DNA of 64,000 bases from Quercus robur (lineage: Eukaryota; Streptophyta; Magnoliopsida; Fagales; Fagaceae): NCBI RefSeq assembly GCF_932294415.1, contig NC_065541.1, positions 52,120,290 through 52,184,289 on the forward strand, in the 5' to 3' direction. A model generated the notes under the pieces. The model made no database searches. It was given only the letters and a program-made list of their open reading frames with translations, and was not told the origin of the DNA. The translations under genes and the position numbers were made by a program. Shown one piece after another: positions 49,003 through 61,347 of the stretch; positions within the stretch are counted from its first letter, which is position 1, and every line of letters begins with the position of its first letter.

Positions 49003-52000
49003 TTATCGGCAATAAATTGCCTGATCAATGTGTGGTGGAATTTGCTTTATCTCGGTCCCAAGTTCTTGCTCAATCCTGTACCTATATGGGAAGAATATAT
49101 ATGGAAATAAATAAATCCTGCAACCACCAATAAATAACTTCCAGTAAACATAAATATAATAACATAAAACAGACATACAAGTTAAAGCGGTCCTCATATG
49201 TGATCAAATTCACAGCTAAACCAAGGTGCCCAAACCTTCCAGATCGACCAACCTGCATGTAAGCTATCAGTAAGCATAGAACACACAACTGGATAAAACT
49301 ACATGAGAAAACTATATTCTACATACCCTGTGCAGATATGTTTCTGAGTTCTTTGGAAAATCAAAGTTAATAACAACATTGACCGCTTGAATATCTATTC
49401 CCCTTGTAAATAGATCTGCCATTTCACCCCACCAAAAACATATATATTAGAAGAAACACTAAATAATTGAAGTACAAAAAAAATGGCAAACAATATATAA
49501 GAAAAAGTAAAGAATCAAATTTGTTGCAAATTCAGCCAACATATGATATTTAGGATGGGTCATATTAAATCTAACTGCTGACAACACAAATGTCATTTTA
49601 CCTTCCAGCATATTCACCAATTAAATGAAATCATCACCCCCACCCCCCCCGCCCCCCCAAAAAAAAAAAAAACCCTTTTCAACCCAAAAAAAAGAATAAT
49701 GCAGGGGGAGAACTAACTGCTGCATATCACAACTGACACCAAGTCTATTACATCTCTCTAAAAACCAAGGTTCAATAAGATGAGACTAGATCTGAAAAGA
49801 ACTTAAGTATACACAGGTCCAATCAGTACAAATATAGGCTTCTCATCAATCGAAAAACAAACATGGAAGCGAAAATACTTTGAAAGTTATGAAACATAGA
49901 GAAAAAATCATGTTGGTTGGAACAATTAACAGAAAAATAGGGAATGGAGGGAAATGGTCAGCCACATGACTGAATGATTAAAATATCATACCAGTACAAA
50001 CAAGATTCCTGCATGCACCATTGCGGAAATCATGAAACACTCTGTTACGATGGTCTTGCAGCATCTTTGCATGAATATAAAAACAAGAATAGCCAAGCTC
50101 TGTAATTTTCTTGGCCAACAGTTCAACCCGATTCACTGAATTGCAGAAGATGATTGATTGGTTTATTTGCAGCTGGGAGAAAAAAAATCCATTATTATAT
50201 CATATTCATATATAGAAGGAAACAAAGTATGCACGCATAAATAGTTCATATGAAACAAACCTTGGAGAACAGAGTGTTTAGGCAGTGGACTTTCTGTCTT
50301 TCTTCAACGAAAGCATAAAATTGTGTGATACCCTTTAGAGTAAGCTCATCCATAAGGTTAATTACATAAGGTTTTTGAAGATATCTGTCTTTAAAGTCCT
50401 TGACTGTAACAGGAAATGTTGCTGAAAACATCAAAATTTGACGACTTGTAGGCAAAAATCGAATCAGCTGCTCTACTGAAGGTTGAAATTCCGGGGACAA
50501 AAGCTTATCAGCCTAGAGACATTGATGAATACATCTTTAGAAGCTTGCAGTTCATGACGTTTAAACCAACCAAATTGCATGTAAAAGAATAATCAAATAA
50601 GAACACCACCAATGTCATAATTTTATTCCACAAGTCAGATTTGAACTAGAACAAACAACTAAAGAGGCCAGGAGGAACTGTACATAATCAGGGATCAAAA
50701 TAAAATAAAATTCACTTCACAATCATATGTGTAAATGTTCACCATAAAGAAGCTACATCAAGTAGGAATTAAAGCATTTTATTTCCGAAGTAGCTGGTAG
50801 AATCTGAGCCATTTGAAATATTCAAAACTGTAACACTTATAAATGTTTGGATATTTTGAATATGCAAAACTGCTACTTCACCTATCAACTTGACAAAAAC
50901 GTGCTGCACATTTATATATGTTCAGATACATTGAATACAATTATAGAAAAAGTATAAAATAAAATAAAATAAAAAAGGATGAAATAAGCTTGAGAAAACC
51001 ATCACATGCATTTTTTTAGACAGAAAATGAACAGTAAATAAAAAAACTATTGCCAACAAAACTGAAACATCAAGTATTTACCTCATCCATAACAAGCATA
51101 GAACAGTCCTTCAAAATGCAAACACCTTTTTTTGCAAGATCTAAGATTCTTCCTGGTGTTCCGACAAGTAAATGAACTGGTTGATATAAACGCATGATGT
51201 CATCCTTTAAACTAGTACCACCTGTAGTAACCATAACTTGGATTTTCAAATGCTTGCCAAGCTCTTTACACACTTGTGATGTTTGAAGAGCTAACTCTCG
51301 AGTTGGAACAAGAATAACAACTGCATGAAAAATAACATTTCAAGTAAATACACAAAATGAAGACAATTCAACCATCAAAATAAATTAAAAATCTGTAATA
51401 GCTCAAGCTGTGCGATGAAGATGACAATAGCAATCTCAATCATGCATCAAAGGTTCCACATTCTTGTCTTAAATAACCATGATAGCCATTGTCATTTGAC
51501 CGACACTAAAAAATGCTTTGCAAGTAGATGTATTCAGATACTGATGATCAAACCTTGAATAACATTGTTATCTTGATCAATCTTTTCCAATGCAGGAATG
51601 CAAAACGCAGCCGTCTTCCCAGTTCCATTTTTTGCTCTAGCAAGAATATCACTCCCAGTTAAAGCAATTGGAATACTTTCTTCCTGAATAGGAGATGGTC
51701 TTTCGAACCCCTTCTCGTATATTCCCATAAGCAACTCACGCTTCAGAAAGTAATCCTCAAATTCATTTCCCTTAGTTGCAGTCACATCCTGATGGAAAGA
51801 TTAATATGAACTTATCAGGCTAATTTGAAGATTATAATCTATAATCTATATGGTCAACCAATAAACAGTACCATTCATTATCCCTTTTTGCTAAATACAA
51901 AAAATAAGAATTACCAGATCCAATAACTTCAACAAAGAAAAAAAGGCTTATTATTAGTGCATAGCATATGTTGTTCAGTGCCAGAAAACCATGTGACAAG

Positions 52001-55000
52001 ATCAACTTCTGGCACAATATTCAACACACAGAAGGAATGTTTATGAAGTTATTTGAACTTTGGAAACAATAATTTTAGCAGGTGTTTAATAACTTTTACT
52101 CATGTACAGAAATCAAATTATTCAAACCCAAAAACCAATAAAATTAGTACGTGATCATTCCTTTTTTGTGTTTACATGAATAACACAAGAATGAAACTAT
52201 CTTCCACACAAATAGCAGGGTAAAAACCTTTCCTATTCAAGTAGACGCAAAACAGGTTAACATCCATGTACACCTTTAAGGTTGCAAATTAATTTTATAA
52301 AATTCTGTTCCCAGCAGACAAGGGCTCTGGCTTCTGTGGGGTCTAAAAGAGGTGGTCGGCAGGCAGCCTTAACCCCAAAGGCTGATTCCCAAACTTGACT
52401 CCTAACATACCACGTGGGTGGAGGGCACTTGCCATCACACTAAAGTCCAATGTCTACTATTAATAATTAACCACAGTAACATCAAAAATTTTCAAAAAAT
52501 ATAATAATAATAACAAACCTATGTTTCTGTCCTAAAGAAAAATATTGAAAATAAATTCAGAAGTTTTGGACCAAACAAATAGTTCGATTATAAAAATGTA
52601 GAAGGCCTTCCAACCAGTGAAGGTAATGCATATACGCATGCTGATACATGCATATTCTCTGTCAACTGTCAAGCAACTTCACTGACAGGGAAACTTATCC
52701 AAGATATGGAAAAACATACAGTAAAGAGACTTGTTGAAGTGATGTATAAACTTGGCAGGGTGTTTTATGCAGTCCATAGATAAAGTAGTGTGCCAAAGTA
52801 AACTGAAACAAATTTACATCCTGTAATCTAAGTTACATGGATCCTTTTAAAAATTAATTTCCACAACCATGTATCCATGCATAAATACCACAATCAACCC
52901 AAGTAAATGGGAGCAGAACAAGAGTAAGAAACTAATACGAATACAATGCATTGAATTCAAGCATCCAAAGTTCTCTAAGTACATAACTGTTTAATGCTTT
53001 ATAACAATTAATAACAAACACATACACAATCATACCTCGGTTCTGAAGCGTGTATCAGGTGGTGGTATCTTTAGCCTTGCCTTCCAATCTTGTGAACTAG
53101 AGAGGGGGAAAAATAGGATTATCATTAATGTAAACTATATGCTGTAAGATATACAATTTGCAGAAAACAAAACAGAGAGGATTCGGCAAACAACTGAACA
53201 TCAACAGAAATAATAACATTTGGAATAAAAAGCAAATCTTTTATGTTCACTACTTAGCCCCAATACAAAAATTCCAATATAAAAATTAAAAGCACTTGTG
53301 CATCAGCTTTTTGTAAAATCAAGGGCAATGTGAAAGATGCTCGATATAAAACACCTTGGGAAATATTTTTTTTATGCAAAAGGTGCTCATTATTGATTCG
53401 CAACCTGTTTTGAGTGGTCTCGAGTTTGGGGCTTTACTCATTGTACCTCTGTTTTAGAGTTTCATGATTCTAGTAGCTTTGCTGTGTAATTTTTTAATAC
53501 CCTTTGTGTTCATCATCATGAACATAAATTGTTTGATTTTTATTCAATAAAGCATTTATATTTATCACAAAAAGAACAAATGCCTTATCCTCTACAAGTA
53601 ACAAGACACCAATTAAGTCTTCTCCAACAAAAAAGCAATGATGAACCTAGTTGCACAATACTTCAGTCATACTATAAACTAAACCAGACCTCACCAGAGG
53701 CGTGACTTTGTAATTCTTACTACAACACACTGAAGGACAAAATTTACAAGAAAAATTACTCACACAAGGAGTGGATTCATATTTACAAATAATATCATAT
53801 CTTTATCAAAATAGGCTACTGTGTCATGCAAAATGAGACTTCGTAAGAGTCCTCTTCAATATAAATAAAATTTATAATCTTTATAAATACCAGATACATA
53901 CATACAAAATAGCAGAAAACAAAAATTGTTTCAGGGACACTTCTTTCTAGATTTGGATGGCCCAAGCACAAGTTGCACCAGGTCCTAGTCCGCTTTGGCT
54001 GTTGACCTAATTTTCTTCTAAACTCCCAGGCCCTAAGCTAGTCACTCAATTAGATCTATTGTAGGGTTCCTTCACATGTTGCATAATCCATTTAATACTA
54101 CCAAGAGTTGGCACAAATTACAGTATAACACATTCAGCCAGGACAAAACACCAGTTGTATTAGCTCAGAACGAAATCCATGACAGAAGGGAGCTAGTAAT
54201 GGGTTTTCATTACCAAAAAAAAAAAATTTAAAAATTAAAAATTGTCCCCCTTAAAACATTAATCAACCAATCATATGATATGGTTCTTGAGGCAGAGCAC
54301 TTCCAAGCAGGGATAATAGCTCCTTTACAATATCTAATTTTCTGACATGTCAACTCCAGCCAACTACCCACTCAATACATAAGAGGATCCTATTACAAAA
54401 TAAAAAACCATTATACATATTTATCAAAAACAGATTTATAACATACACAAGGTGATTAGACTAGGAGCTAGCAAGCACGACTACGTACTTCAAATTAGCA
54501 TCCATATCTGATACACATGTGGCAAGAAACCCACCTCTCTCAGTGAAACTAACCGCTTCTTACTTAGTAGTGTTATTTAGACATAATTTACACCTTTTAT
54601 CAGTAGTTACTTATCTTTTGATACTCTATTTACTTATATATATATGTATATATATATTGATTTAACTAAAGTTTCTTGGTCTTATTGGTGTATCAACATG
54701 TCTGTTTTGTCTCAAATTATATACCTATCCCATATTTGTCTCTAGATGTCTAGAAGTTTATCAAAGTAGTGAAAGCCTCGCCCATAACAAAGGCCTCAAT
54801 TCCGCATTCAAATGACACTACAGATAATCCACTCCACCACCACAATAACAAACTCATAGTAAAACAAAATTCCTCGGCCAATAGAACAACTCAAGTATAC
54901 ACATCCAGCACCATAATTTCCTTCATTTTTGCCCCGAAATGACCATTTCCACTATCATTTTCTTAATTCCGACATTTCAACTAAAATCGCAAAGGTTTCA

Positions 55001-55442
55001 TTTCTACCCTTATAGTTCCGCTATTTCCATCAACATTCTCATCATCCAAACACACAAACACAGCTATTTACATCATTCAAAAGAAACATACGCACCTCGA
55101 GTCAACGGCCTCGGACTGCACGGTCTTCTCAACCTCATCGACACTCGAATCTACACCGCCCAATTGGCCTCTCCTAAGCCAATGCTGCTGTTGTTGTTGT
55201 TGTTGTTGTTGCTGTTGTTGCTGGTGGTGCTGTTGCTGTTGCTGGTGGTGCTGTTGCTGTTGATGATGATGGTGTTGTTGTTGTTGGTGATGCTGATACT
55301 GCTGGTTCTGCAACATGCTCCTCTGCACGTACTGTTGCTGCGGATTCCTCGACTGGAACGGCGGGTTTGCGTTCATGCCGCCGCCTCGGCCCATGCCGCC
55401 CATCCCTGGCGGATACCTCCCTCTATTGTTGTTGTTGTTCAT
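49003..55442 (-). CDS. RH8: DEAD-box ATP-dependent RNA helicase, RH6/RH8/RH12 (Dhh1/DDX6) type, nine exons
   Basis: Exons: 55442-55096, 53096-53036, 51788-51554, 51320-51082, 50512-50261, 50172-49992, 49415-49327, 49252-49179 and 49081-49003. They join into 518 residues plus stop. The N-terminus is Asn/Gly/Arg-rich, then has a long His/Gln run at about 40-90. The helicase core follows with Q motif (GFERPSPIQ, 163-171), motif I AKNGTGKT (188-195), [16 protein letters not shown] (293-296, split across an intron), SAT (324-326), DLFTRGID and [10 protein letters not shown] (467-476). QWERTY-free core length and the ending [11 protein letters not shown] match plant RH6/8/12, cytoplasmic P-body and stress-granule proteins that repress translation and promote decapping. 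RH8 is my nearest label; the three paralogs cannot be told apart here. A 3' UTR intron is likely (donor after 48968, acceptor before 48621). Confidence 0.95.
52305..52455 (-). mobile_element. Probable degenerate tRNA-type SINE in helicase intron 2
   Basis: Read on the minus strand, TTTAGTGTGATGGCAAG (A box-like) is followed about 30 bases later by GGAGTCAAGTTTGGGAATC (B box-like), and then by a GGCTGCCTGCCGACC region, as in a common plant SINE type. Composition is clearly less AT-rich than the intron around it. No target duplication was found. Confidence 0.45.
55186..55300. repeat. CAA/CAG trinucleotide repeat encoding the Gln/His tract
   Basis: On the plus strand TGTTGTTGT and CTGTTGCTG units, read on the gene strand as CAA/CAG with CAC/CAT interspersed. 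It encodes the low-complexity N-terminal part of the helicase, which is likely to be length-variable. Confidence 0.9.
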
Positions 55443-55499
55443 TTCACCGATTCAAAGTTCCAAGCCCCAAAAAATCGTCCCCAAACAAAAATATCGGGT

Positions 55500-56035
55500 C
55501 GAAAAATCTAGGGTTTGTTTGCTCCAAAAAACCAAAAACTAAAAACAAAAAAAGAAACTAAAAGAGCTAGGGTTTCCTGGTGGTAAGGATCGCAAATTAG
55601 AACAAAACCGAGAGCGTTTTGAAAACTCTTTTTGTGCTATAAATTCTCTAAAATAAAAACCTAATTACACAAAGTTTCTAGGGTTCCAAAATGGCAGGAT
55701 CGCAAATAAGAAGCGAAAATGAGGGTAAAGAGACTGCGCTGGAGGCAAGATTCGAAGTCTGATATGAGATTCAGAAGGCTAGGGTTTTCTCGGTGGCGGG
55801 ATCGCAAATACAGAGAAAGATCCGAAACTGTTCGGAAATGGTAGAGATTCAAATACGAAGCAGAAAAATTACGGTTTATAGCAAAACCATGAGTGATTTG
55901 GGGCTGGGTTGGAGCGTAATTTGGGGCAAAACCGTGGGCTGAATTTGAAGAGATCCAGATCGAAAAAAAGAAAAAAAAGAAAAGAAAAGAAAAGAAAGAA
56001 AGAAAAAAGAGAGGATGTGGCTTTATTTATATGGG
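55500..56035 (-). promoter_or_regulatory. Helicase 5' leader and promoter with repeated telo-box blocks
   Basis: The phrase CTAGGGTT (AAACCCTAG on the gene strand, a telo-box) occurs four times, at about 55508, 55567, 55678 and 55779. The last three are each followed, about 15-20 bases on, by GGATCGCAAAT. A TATA-like box (ATATAAATAAAGCC, minus strand) sits near 56030-56020, with a long CT-rich leader after it. Telo-boxes are common in plant genes for translation machinery. Promoter status is inference. Confidence 0.5.
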
Positions 56036-57627
56036 AGAGTGAGAAAGAGAGAAAAAGAAAAAAAGGAATTTGGTTTTGAATTTTGAAGATTGATGAAGAA
56101 GTTGAGGGAATAGTAAAGAGAAGAGCAGAGCGAACAGAGAAGACGAAGACGAAGAAGAAGAAGTTTTGATGATGATGATTAGCGTCCACAGCAAGTGAGT
56201 AAAACCAAAAGGGAGCCTAGGGCGTAACACTCTCACAGACCAACAATATTGTTTCTTTCTAATTTTCTCTATTCGCCTTTGGCCCCATTTTTTTTGTTAT
56301 ATTCTTAAACCTACCGATTCTCTCGGCCCTTCTTCTTTTTTCTTTTTTTTTCTTTTTTTTTTTAAATTAAATATATCTTCCTCTTCCTAATTTTGTCAAA
56401 ATATATTGGATTATATAAAAATAGAAATAAGTCTATTACTTACTGCCTTATCACGAGCGATCAAGTTTTCCACCAAAGCTGGTGGATAATAAAAGTTACG
56501 AGTGTAGAGTTTAGATTTAGCCCGTTTTATCGGTGCATCAACATACTGGTTGGTTTTTATGAATACGTGATCAATTTGTGTCTAAGGAAAAGGTATAAGA
56601 AGATTCTTGAATTAAGGCATGAATCTCTTGCTCAGTGGTGTGTGAGCACATCCACTTGAACGAGATCAAAGCGCTTAACAACAAAATCCATCCAACAAAT
56701 TTGCCCCATCAAAAGGGAGAGCATCAATAATAGCATTAGGTAATAATTGGGATCGGTTTTTAATTCAGTCATTTTATATTGTGTTTTTTTTTTAAGTTTA
56801 ATATATATTTTTTTAATTTAGTCTATTTTGTTTAGTTTTGTCCAATGCTATCATTAATTTTAGTATTTTTCACTTTTCAAAATGATATATTTTTGTCCAA
56901 TTTTAAGATGTGGATGGGATGGAGGTGGATGCAATGACTACATTGGAAATAATCAAAAGTTAAATTACTGGAAATTTTCTTTTAAAAAAACGAAAAATGA
57001 CTGAATTGAAATGTCAAACTTAGAAGGTGTTATTCTTATTTCTATTCTTGCTTATATAGTTTGGATCAATTAGAAATTAAAATTTGTTAAAAAACTGAAG
57101 GAAAAAAAAAAGTGTTCTTGTTTTTCCAAAAAAAAAAAAATTCTTGACTACAACTTTTTTTTTTTCTTGACTACGAACTTGATTACTTAATAAACAAGTT
57201 GGTTTCTTTTTTTTTTGATTACTTAATAACCAAGTTGGTTTCTTTTCTTTTTTTAAGTGTTTAGTGTGTTCCTACATTTAGTCAATGTATAATTGTGTAA
57301 CCGTGTAAATTTACACAAACACTATTCATTTTACATTTAGTTTTTTTTTTTTTTTTTCTATACGTAACCCACTGATGAAGGAATTGAGTGGATAGTGGTT
57401 GTTGTGTGTGAACAAAAAAAAAAAAAAAAGAAAAAAAAATTAAGAAAAAAGAAAGATATTTTAATTAAATATAGTATAAAATTGATAATCTAATGTGTTA
57501 TATTTTGAAAAATTGGTATGAAAAATAAAAAGAATATATTCTTATATTACAATAAATTTTTAAAAAAAATTGCATGGACGGTTGCAAATGCTTTTACTAT
57601 CCAAACTCCTCCCCTCCCCTTCAACTC
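56036..57627. other. Intergenic, no gene recognised
   Basis: Simple-sequence A/T and pyrimidine runs. A short direct repeat GATTACTTAATAAMCAAGTT followed by GGTTTCTTTT occurs twice near 57180-57245. No gene seen. Confidence 0.5.
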
Positions 57628-58346
57628 TTAGGGTCCGTTTGGTTGAGATGACGGAAAAGTGGGAGAATAGAAAATTGTGGGAGGATGGAAAAATGGGAGG
57701 ATAGAAAAGATTTAGTTTTCCCTCATTTGTGTTTGGTTAGAGAGGTAGAAAAGTGGAGGGATGAAAAACTTTTTTGTTTAGTTGAGATACAAAATAAGAT
57801 GATAAAAAATAAAGTTGATATAAATTTACTATTATGTCCTTACAAATATATAAACAAAAAGTAACACATTTATTATTAAAAAAAAAAAAATTGTACGGAC
57901 ACTTTAATTTTTTTTTTATTTATAAAATAAGCAAATGCTAAAAGGATATTAAAAAAAAAAAGATAAAAACAAACAAAAAGAACCAACGTCTACGGTGCAA
58001 AATTTTATCCAAAAAAAAAAACCAAAACCAAACCAACGTGAACATACTGTGCAAACCAGAAGAAATTTTATCCAAGCAAAAAAAAAACAACAAAAAGACA
58101 AAAGTTGGCCACTGGATGGAGAAGGGCAATTTTGTCCAACTCACTCTTCCTCTTTTTCTCTCCCATTTTCTCTCAATTTTGGAGAGATTGAATTGTGGTG
58201 GGCCCAAAGAGAAAACAGTTGGGCCCCATCACTTTTCTCTCCCCCTCTCCCTCTCAACCAAACACCCTTCCCACTCATTTTCTCTCCCATTTTCCATTCT
58301 TTTTTTTTCATCCTCCCTAAAATCCATCTATCCAAACGTACCCTTA
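57628..58346. mobile_element. PIF/Harbinger (Tourist)-like non-autonomous element
   Basis: The element is 57631-58343 (713 bp). It is flanked by TTA on both sides (57628-57630 and 58344-58346), the usual 3-bp target duplication of PIF/Harbinger elements. The left end is GGGTCCGTTTGGTTGAGATG; the right end in reverse complement is GGGTACGTTTGGATAGATGG. Subterminal blocks (GGAAAAGTGGGAG type) also recur inverted. There is no transposase frame. Confidence 0.8.
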
Positions 58347-58531
58347 GGTTTAGGTACTTATGAAGAATAGACCATATGGGTGGTCGGCCTTAATAACAAA
58401 GTTTTTCTATTTTAAGAACTCTATATGTGATTCAAAAACTATACTACAAAGTTTAGAATGTCTTATGAACAAATTTGAATGAAGTACTGTTTTAGGCATT
58501 AAAGTCACTTCTTAGTTTTACAAATCAAACA

Positions 58532-58706
58532 ATATTTATCGGAAAATTATTAGGTACTCCCGAAATATTATAAATGCGTAATCTCTCATCTCACATGAAT
58601 TGTGGGTCCCAACATGAATTTAATTAGTGTGACCCACTATTTATGTAAGAGAAAGGAATACGCATTTATAGTACTCCGGAGTATACAATAATTTTCCATA
58701 TTTATC
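58532..58706. mobile_element. Small MITE with perfect 9-bp target-site duplication (Mutator-like)
   Basis: The element is 58541-58697 (157 bp), flanked by ATATTTATC at 58532-58540 and 58698-58706. Its ends are GGAAAATTATTAGGTACTCC and the inverse of GGAGTATACAATAATTTTCC. The halves continue as inverted copies (ATAAATGCGTA, GTGGGTC), so nearly the whole element can fold as a hairpin. Confidence 0.88.
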
Positions 58707-59012
58707 GTATTGAAAGTTTTTTTTGGCAATATTCTCTATTTAGGAAAGAATTGATCGCAGGTGAAAAGAGAATCAATCAAAAGAAAAGTTACGTTTGTAC
58801 TTTGTGGTACCTTATTTTGTTTTTGGCCATAGATGAAACGGAATAGAATATTAGGAAAATTTTGAGAGGCATTAAGATTGTGTTACAATTTTTTTTTCTT
58901 TGCTAAAAAATATGAGTTTATAGCCTATAGATGATAGATGTAAGTGTAACGTGCCTCTAGTAATAAATAATAATTAATAAAGTCCAACTTATTTTTCTTT
59001 TTTTTTAGAATC

Positions 59013-59205
59013 AACTTTAGATGGAATTTACCACCGTATATCATTGGTGCAATGGTCACTCCATAAGTATAAGTGTTTGTAGGGTGTGGAGAGTAAAGGC
59101 CGGGATTAAAGTCTCCAGGAGGGAGATTCACACACATATACACTTAGATTAAGCTAGAGTATAAATTATATATTGTATAAAAAAAAAAAATAACTTTAGA
59201 TGGAA
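59013..59205 (+). mobile_element. SINE with 14-bp target-site duplication, family B copy 1
   Basis: The body is 59027-59191 (165 bp) with a poly(A) end, flanked by AACTTTAGATGGAA on both sides (59013-59026 and 59192-59205). It has an A box-like TTGGTGCAATGGTC (59044-59057) and a weak B box (CGGGATTAAAGTC). The 3' part, TTCACACACATATACACTTA, is shared with the copy at 61193-61332. Confidence 0.87.
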
Positions 59206-61076
59206 CTTGCAAGTGTATTTTTGTACATCTCAAACAATTCTCTCTTTTGTCTAATATGAAAAGTGAATAAAATGCGAAAGTAATTCAATTGGCATTTTTT
59301 GAAATTTTATATAGAGACATCTAGACTTTGTAGTTTAAATTACTTCTCTTTTAATTATCAAATTATAAAATAAAAATAAAAATATCATTAAATTTTTTGC
59401 ACACACACTTCTCTTTCATTTTTTATTTCAATCCAAGCACATTCCATCCTAACATTCGTAAATAACATTTCATCCCCTCTCATTGTTGTAACTATCAAAT
59501 TTTTTTTTTTTTTTTTTAAACATTCATTTCAAATTTTTTAAACTTTGGCCAATATATAAAGTTAAAGACCACAATTTCTATCTAACACCGTTAACTTTTC
59601 AAAAATACACCATAAAATTGAATCTTCATTTTCTTACATCCAATTAAAATATTCATTATATGGAGTTTTCTTACAAACTAGTTTGAAGGCAAATTCATCC
59701 AACCTTCTGCGTGGTAACTTAAAAAGCTATAAATGTGTAATATACTAATATTAGTCACATGCACGGTTTAATAGTCATATGATTTATTTAAATAATTCAA
59801 TGAATAATGTGATTTAATACACATAAATCGTCGTATTCATTGTTAGGTAATGAATTAGAGGAGAAAATAAGAAAAGTTGTACAAAACACTAAAGTGCTCT
59901 CTGAACTTGTGAATACTAAAGTGTTTTGCAAAAAAATTGAATATTGTTTCTTCCTTTTTTTTGTGATTCTTGGCTACAATGCTCTATTTTTATTTTTATT
60001 TTGTTGATAATTTGATTGTTACAATGGGATGGAGATCTGGCTAAAAAAGTGCTTTGAAGAGTCGGATACTGATGTTGAATATTATTGTGCTTAAAATCCA
60101 ATCATATCAAATCTAATAATATAATAAAAAATAAATAGGAATATATTGGGTACTCTATAGACTTGAAGCAAATTCCGATTACAAAATAATGTATGAATTC
60201 TGCTTGAGATTTTGGATGCATCATGTATGAACTGCATGACCAAACTAGTCCTACTTTCTCTTGTAGGCACACGCTTTTTCCCTTAATTTCTTGACCTCTA
60301 AACGCCGTGGAAGCAAAGCAAGGAAATCAAAGGTTAAACTCAAAGTTGATATCTGTTTAAGCACTCTTTTTCCAATTAGTGATATCAATAATCTAAAAAT
60401 ATATTGAATAGGAGATTGTTATATGAGATGGAATTAGAGTGGAATCATCATTATTGAGCTAGGACTGTCTGTTTTACTTCTTTTTTTTTGGTAATAGATT
60501 TTTATAATTATTTTGGAAGAGAGAGAATTTTTAATGTTAAGGGAACCATCTTTTATTATGACTGTTTCATATGTGAAATATTTATATGATTGTTATCCTT
60601 AACATTGCATGAATTGGAGTGCCAGAATATTCAAATCCCACATAGATTTTAACTATGATTTAGTTTTATGTAGCAATTTTAGATTTATTTCTAATGAAGA
60701 GAAGACTTTCTTTTGCTTGATGAGTAAGACAAAAAAGGGTATCAATTTCAGATGATTAGTTTAATGTCAGTTTCAATATGATTGTAAACTTATGAATGAG
60801 TGAGCATAAATGCATAACCAATTTGTTGAAACTATGAGAAACTTTTTTTATCCAATCCTCCATATGCCCTCTGTCCAAATTTGTCTTCTTCTTCTACTTC
60901 TTCTTATTTTTTTTTGTTTTTTTTTTGGTTTTTTTTTTGTTTTTATTTATTTATAAAACAAACTACTACTTTTAAGTCCTCAAGATTTCAAATTTAATTA
61001 TTCTGGAACTTATGCAACTCATCAAGTCATGAGCTTAAATATACCAGGTGCGCCTTGTCAAGCTTGCACGGCACTT
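59206..61076. other. Intergenic, AT-rich
   Basis: No gene recognised. T- and A-runs are frequent (for example 59500-59517 and 60900-60945). Confidence 0.5.
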
Positions 61077-61192
61077 ATAATGAATTTGCTTTGAATCAAA
61101 TCAATTGCAACTAATTAATAATAATTATCATATTGTAATTAATAATGAACTTGCCTTGAATCAAATCAATTATAACTAATTATCATATTCAA
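61077..61192. repeat. Imperfect tandem duplication, 65-bp period
   Basis: Units starting at 61077 and 61142 share TAATGAAYTTGCYTTGAATC and AAATCAATT.YAACTAATTA. The second unit is cut by the SINE insertion at 61193. Confidence 0.8.
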
Positions 61193-61347
61193 CCACCACA
61201 CACCCTTAGGAGTGGGATGTGGGGGCAAAAGCTGGGGTTCAAGTCTTCAAAAGGAAGTTTCACACACATATACACTTAGATTCAATTAAAGTAAAATTTC
61301 TATCATGTAAAAAAAAAAAAAAAAAAAAAAAAAATTATCATATTCAA
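61178..61347 (+). mobile_element. SINE with 15-bp target-site duplication, family B copy 2 (5'-truncated)
   Basis: The body is 61193-61332 (140 bp), ending in about 24 A residues. The flanks AATTATCATATTCAA (61178-61192 and 61333-61347) are identical. The B box GGTTCAAGTC (61236-61245) is good. The sequence from there onwards matches the SINE at 59027-59191. The A-box region of copy 1 is missing, so this copy is 5'-shorter. Confidence 0.88.

Noticed and set aside
54939-55511. 190-codon open frame with long Leu runs on the plus strand
   Set aside because: It is the complement of the CAA/CAG Gln tract of the helicase; poly-Leu is a by-product.
57995-58370. Two overlapping 110-122-codon frames on the plus strand
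   Set aside because: Both lie inside the Harbinger-like element and are composed of low-complexity Lys/Phe/Ser sequence.
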